Positions 16,970 to 17,188 of a stretch of DNA of 17,188 nucleotides are shown here, piece by piece; position 1 is the stretch's first letter, and every line of letters starts with the position of its first letter. Made by a program: the position numbers and the translations under genes. The notes beneath the pieces are model-generated. The model saw only the letters and a program-made list of their open reading frames with translations, was not told where the DNA came from and did no database searches. Origin of the DNA: Candidatus Enterococcus ferrettii (lineage in GTDB: Bacteria; Bacillota; Bacilli; Lactobacillales; Enterococcaceae). The stretch covers positions 1-17,188 of the forward strand of contig NZ_JAFREL010000139.1 of NCBI RefSeq assembly GCF_017377655.1, in the 5' to 3' direction.

Positions 16970-17188
16970 TGGATAGTGATTAAGGATAAAAAAATAGAAA
17001 GTATACAAGGAGTGAAGGTTCAACACTCGTTATTTCCAATCTGATCGGGTAACTCTAATCCTTTTTTCCTTACTCATTCTAGCGGTATTGTGATGATGTT
17101 GCTTCAGTGCATCTATTTTGTTTTCAAAGATCGAATGTTCTACTCAGATAAGAGGTGCCGCGCGCTGACACCTCAGTAGCACCATTTA
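16970..17188. other. Intergenic tail without a recognisable gene
   Basis: This 219-bp stretch has only short open frames on either strand, none resembling a known protein. It contains a small GAGTG/CACTC stem at about 17012-17031 and the GC-rich hairpin GAGGTG/CACCTC (17152-17157 and 17169-17174) around a GC-alternating loop. The latter lacks a T-run and so is not a standard terminator. No clear promoter is seen. Confidence 0.5.

Noticed and set aside
17152..17174. GC-rich hairpin GAGGTG/CACCTC as a terminator
   Set aside because: Six-base stem with no T-run after it and no gene ending nearby; may be chance.
17089..17180. Plus-strand small frame beginning MMLLQCIYFVF near the window end
   Set aside because: Only 28 codons from the first ATG, no ribosome binding site and no recognisable similarity.

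Overview
The window looks like a low-GC Firmicutes chromosome, most likely Enterococcus or a close Lactobacillales relative. The support is strong AAGGAGG-type ribosome binding sites, A/T-ending codons, compact operons closed by U-tract hairpins, a beta-glucoside PTS with its phospho-beta-glucosidase, and many MerR regulators. The genus is a judgement from style and is not proved. I see no tRNA, rRNA, CRISPR array, insertion sequence or phage gene.

Layout. (1) 1-1957: the start of an Rrf2-type repressor (minus strand) faces two tandem NmrA/QOR2-like reductase genes across overlapping divergent promoters; the second reductase can only be read in full from a CTG codon. (2) 2057-3312: a MerR regulator and an overlapping short-chain dehydrogenase (SDR) gene behind a MerR-type promoter. 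(3) 3460-5032: a MerR regulator with a GyrI-like sensor domain, divergent from a stand-alone tandem-PRD protein that lacks any nucleic-acid-binding domain. (4) 5388-11005: an MFS transporter, an RpiR/SIS regulator, a one-chain PTS EIIBCA and a GH1 6-phospho-beta-glucosidase, ended by a terminator. (5) 11017-13446: a MerR-type promoter driving an aldo/keto reductase, a flavodoxin-domain lipoprotein broken by an in-frame TAG, and an SDR lacking the catalytic Tyr. (6) 13450-13834: a decayed carboxymuconolactone decarboxylase-family gene (minus) behind another MerR-type promoter. (7) 13876-16969: a LysR regulator, then a MerR-like protein, a flavodoxin-fold quinone reductase, a 4-OT-family tautomerase and a second aldo/keto reductase. 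The last 219 bases hold no recognisable gene.

How it may work together. The PTS and GH1 genes are a clear route for aryl- or alkyl-beta-glucosides: import with phosphorylation, then hydrolysis to glucose-6-phosphate and an aglycone. Around it are eight oxidoreductase genes or remnants of quinone/aldehyde-reducing types, plus a tautomerase and several MerR regulators. Similar MerR-like operators sit in the same register of 19-bp-spacer promoters. My inference is that this is an electrophile/quinone defence island, possibly dealing with aglycones released by beta-glucoside breakdown. The single families are all known; the possible novelty is in the combination, in the PRD-only protein and in the shared operator. 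Two genes are visibly broken and one has a non-standard start, so the island also seems to be eroding.
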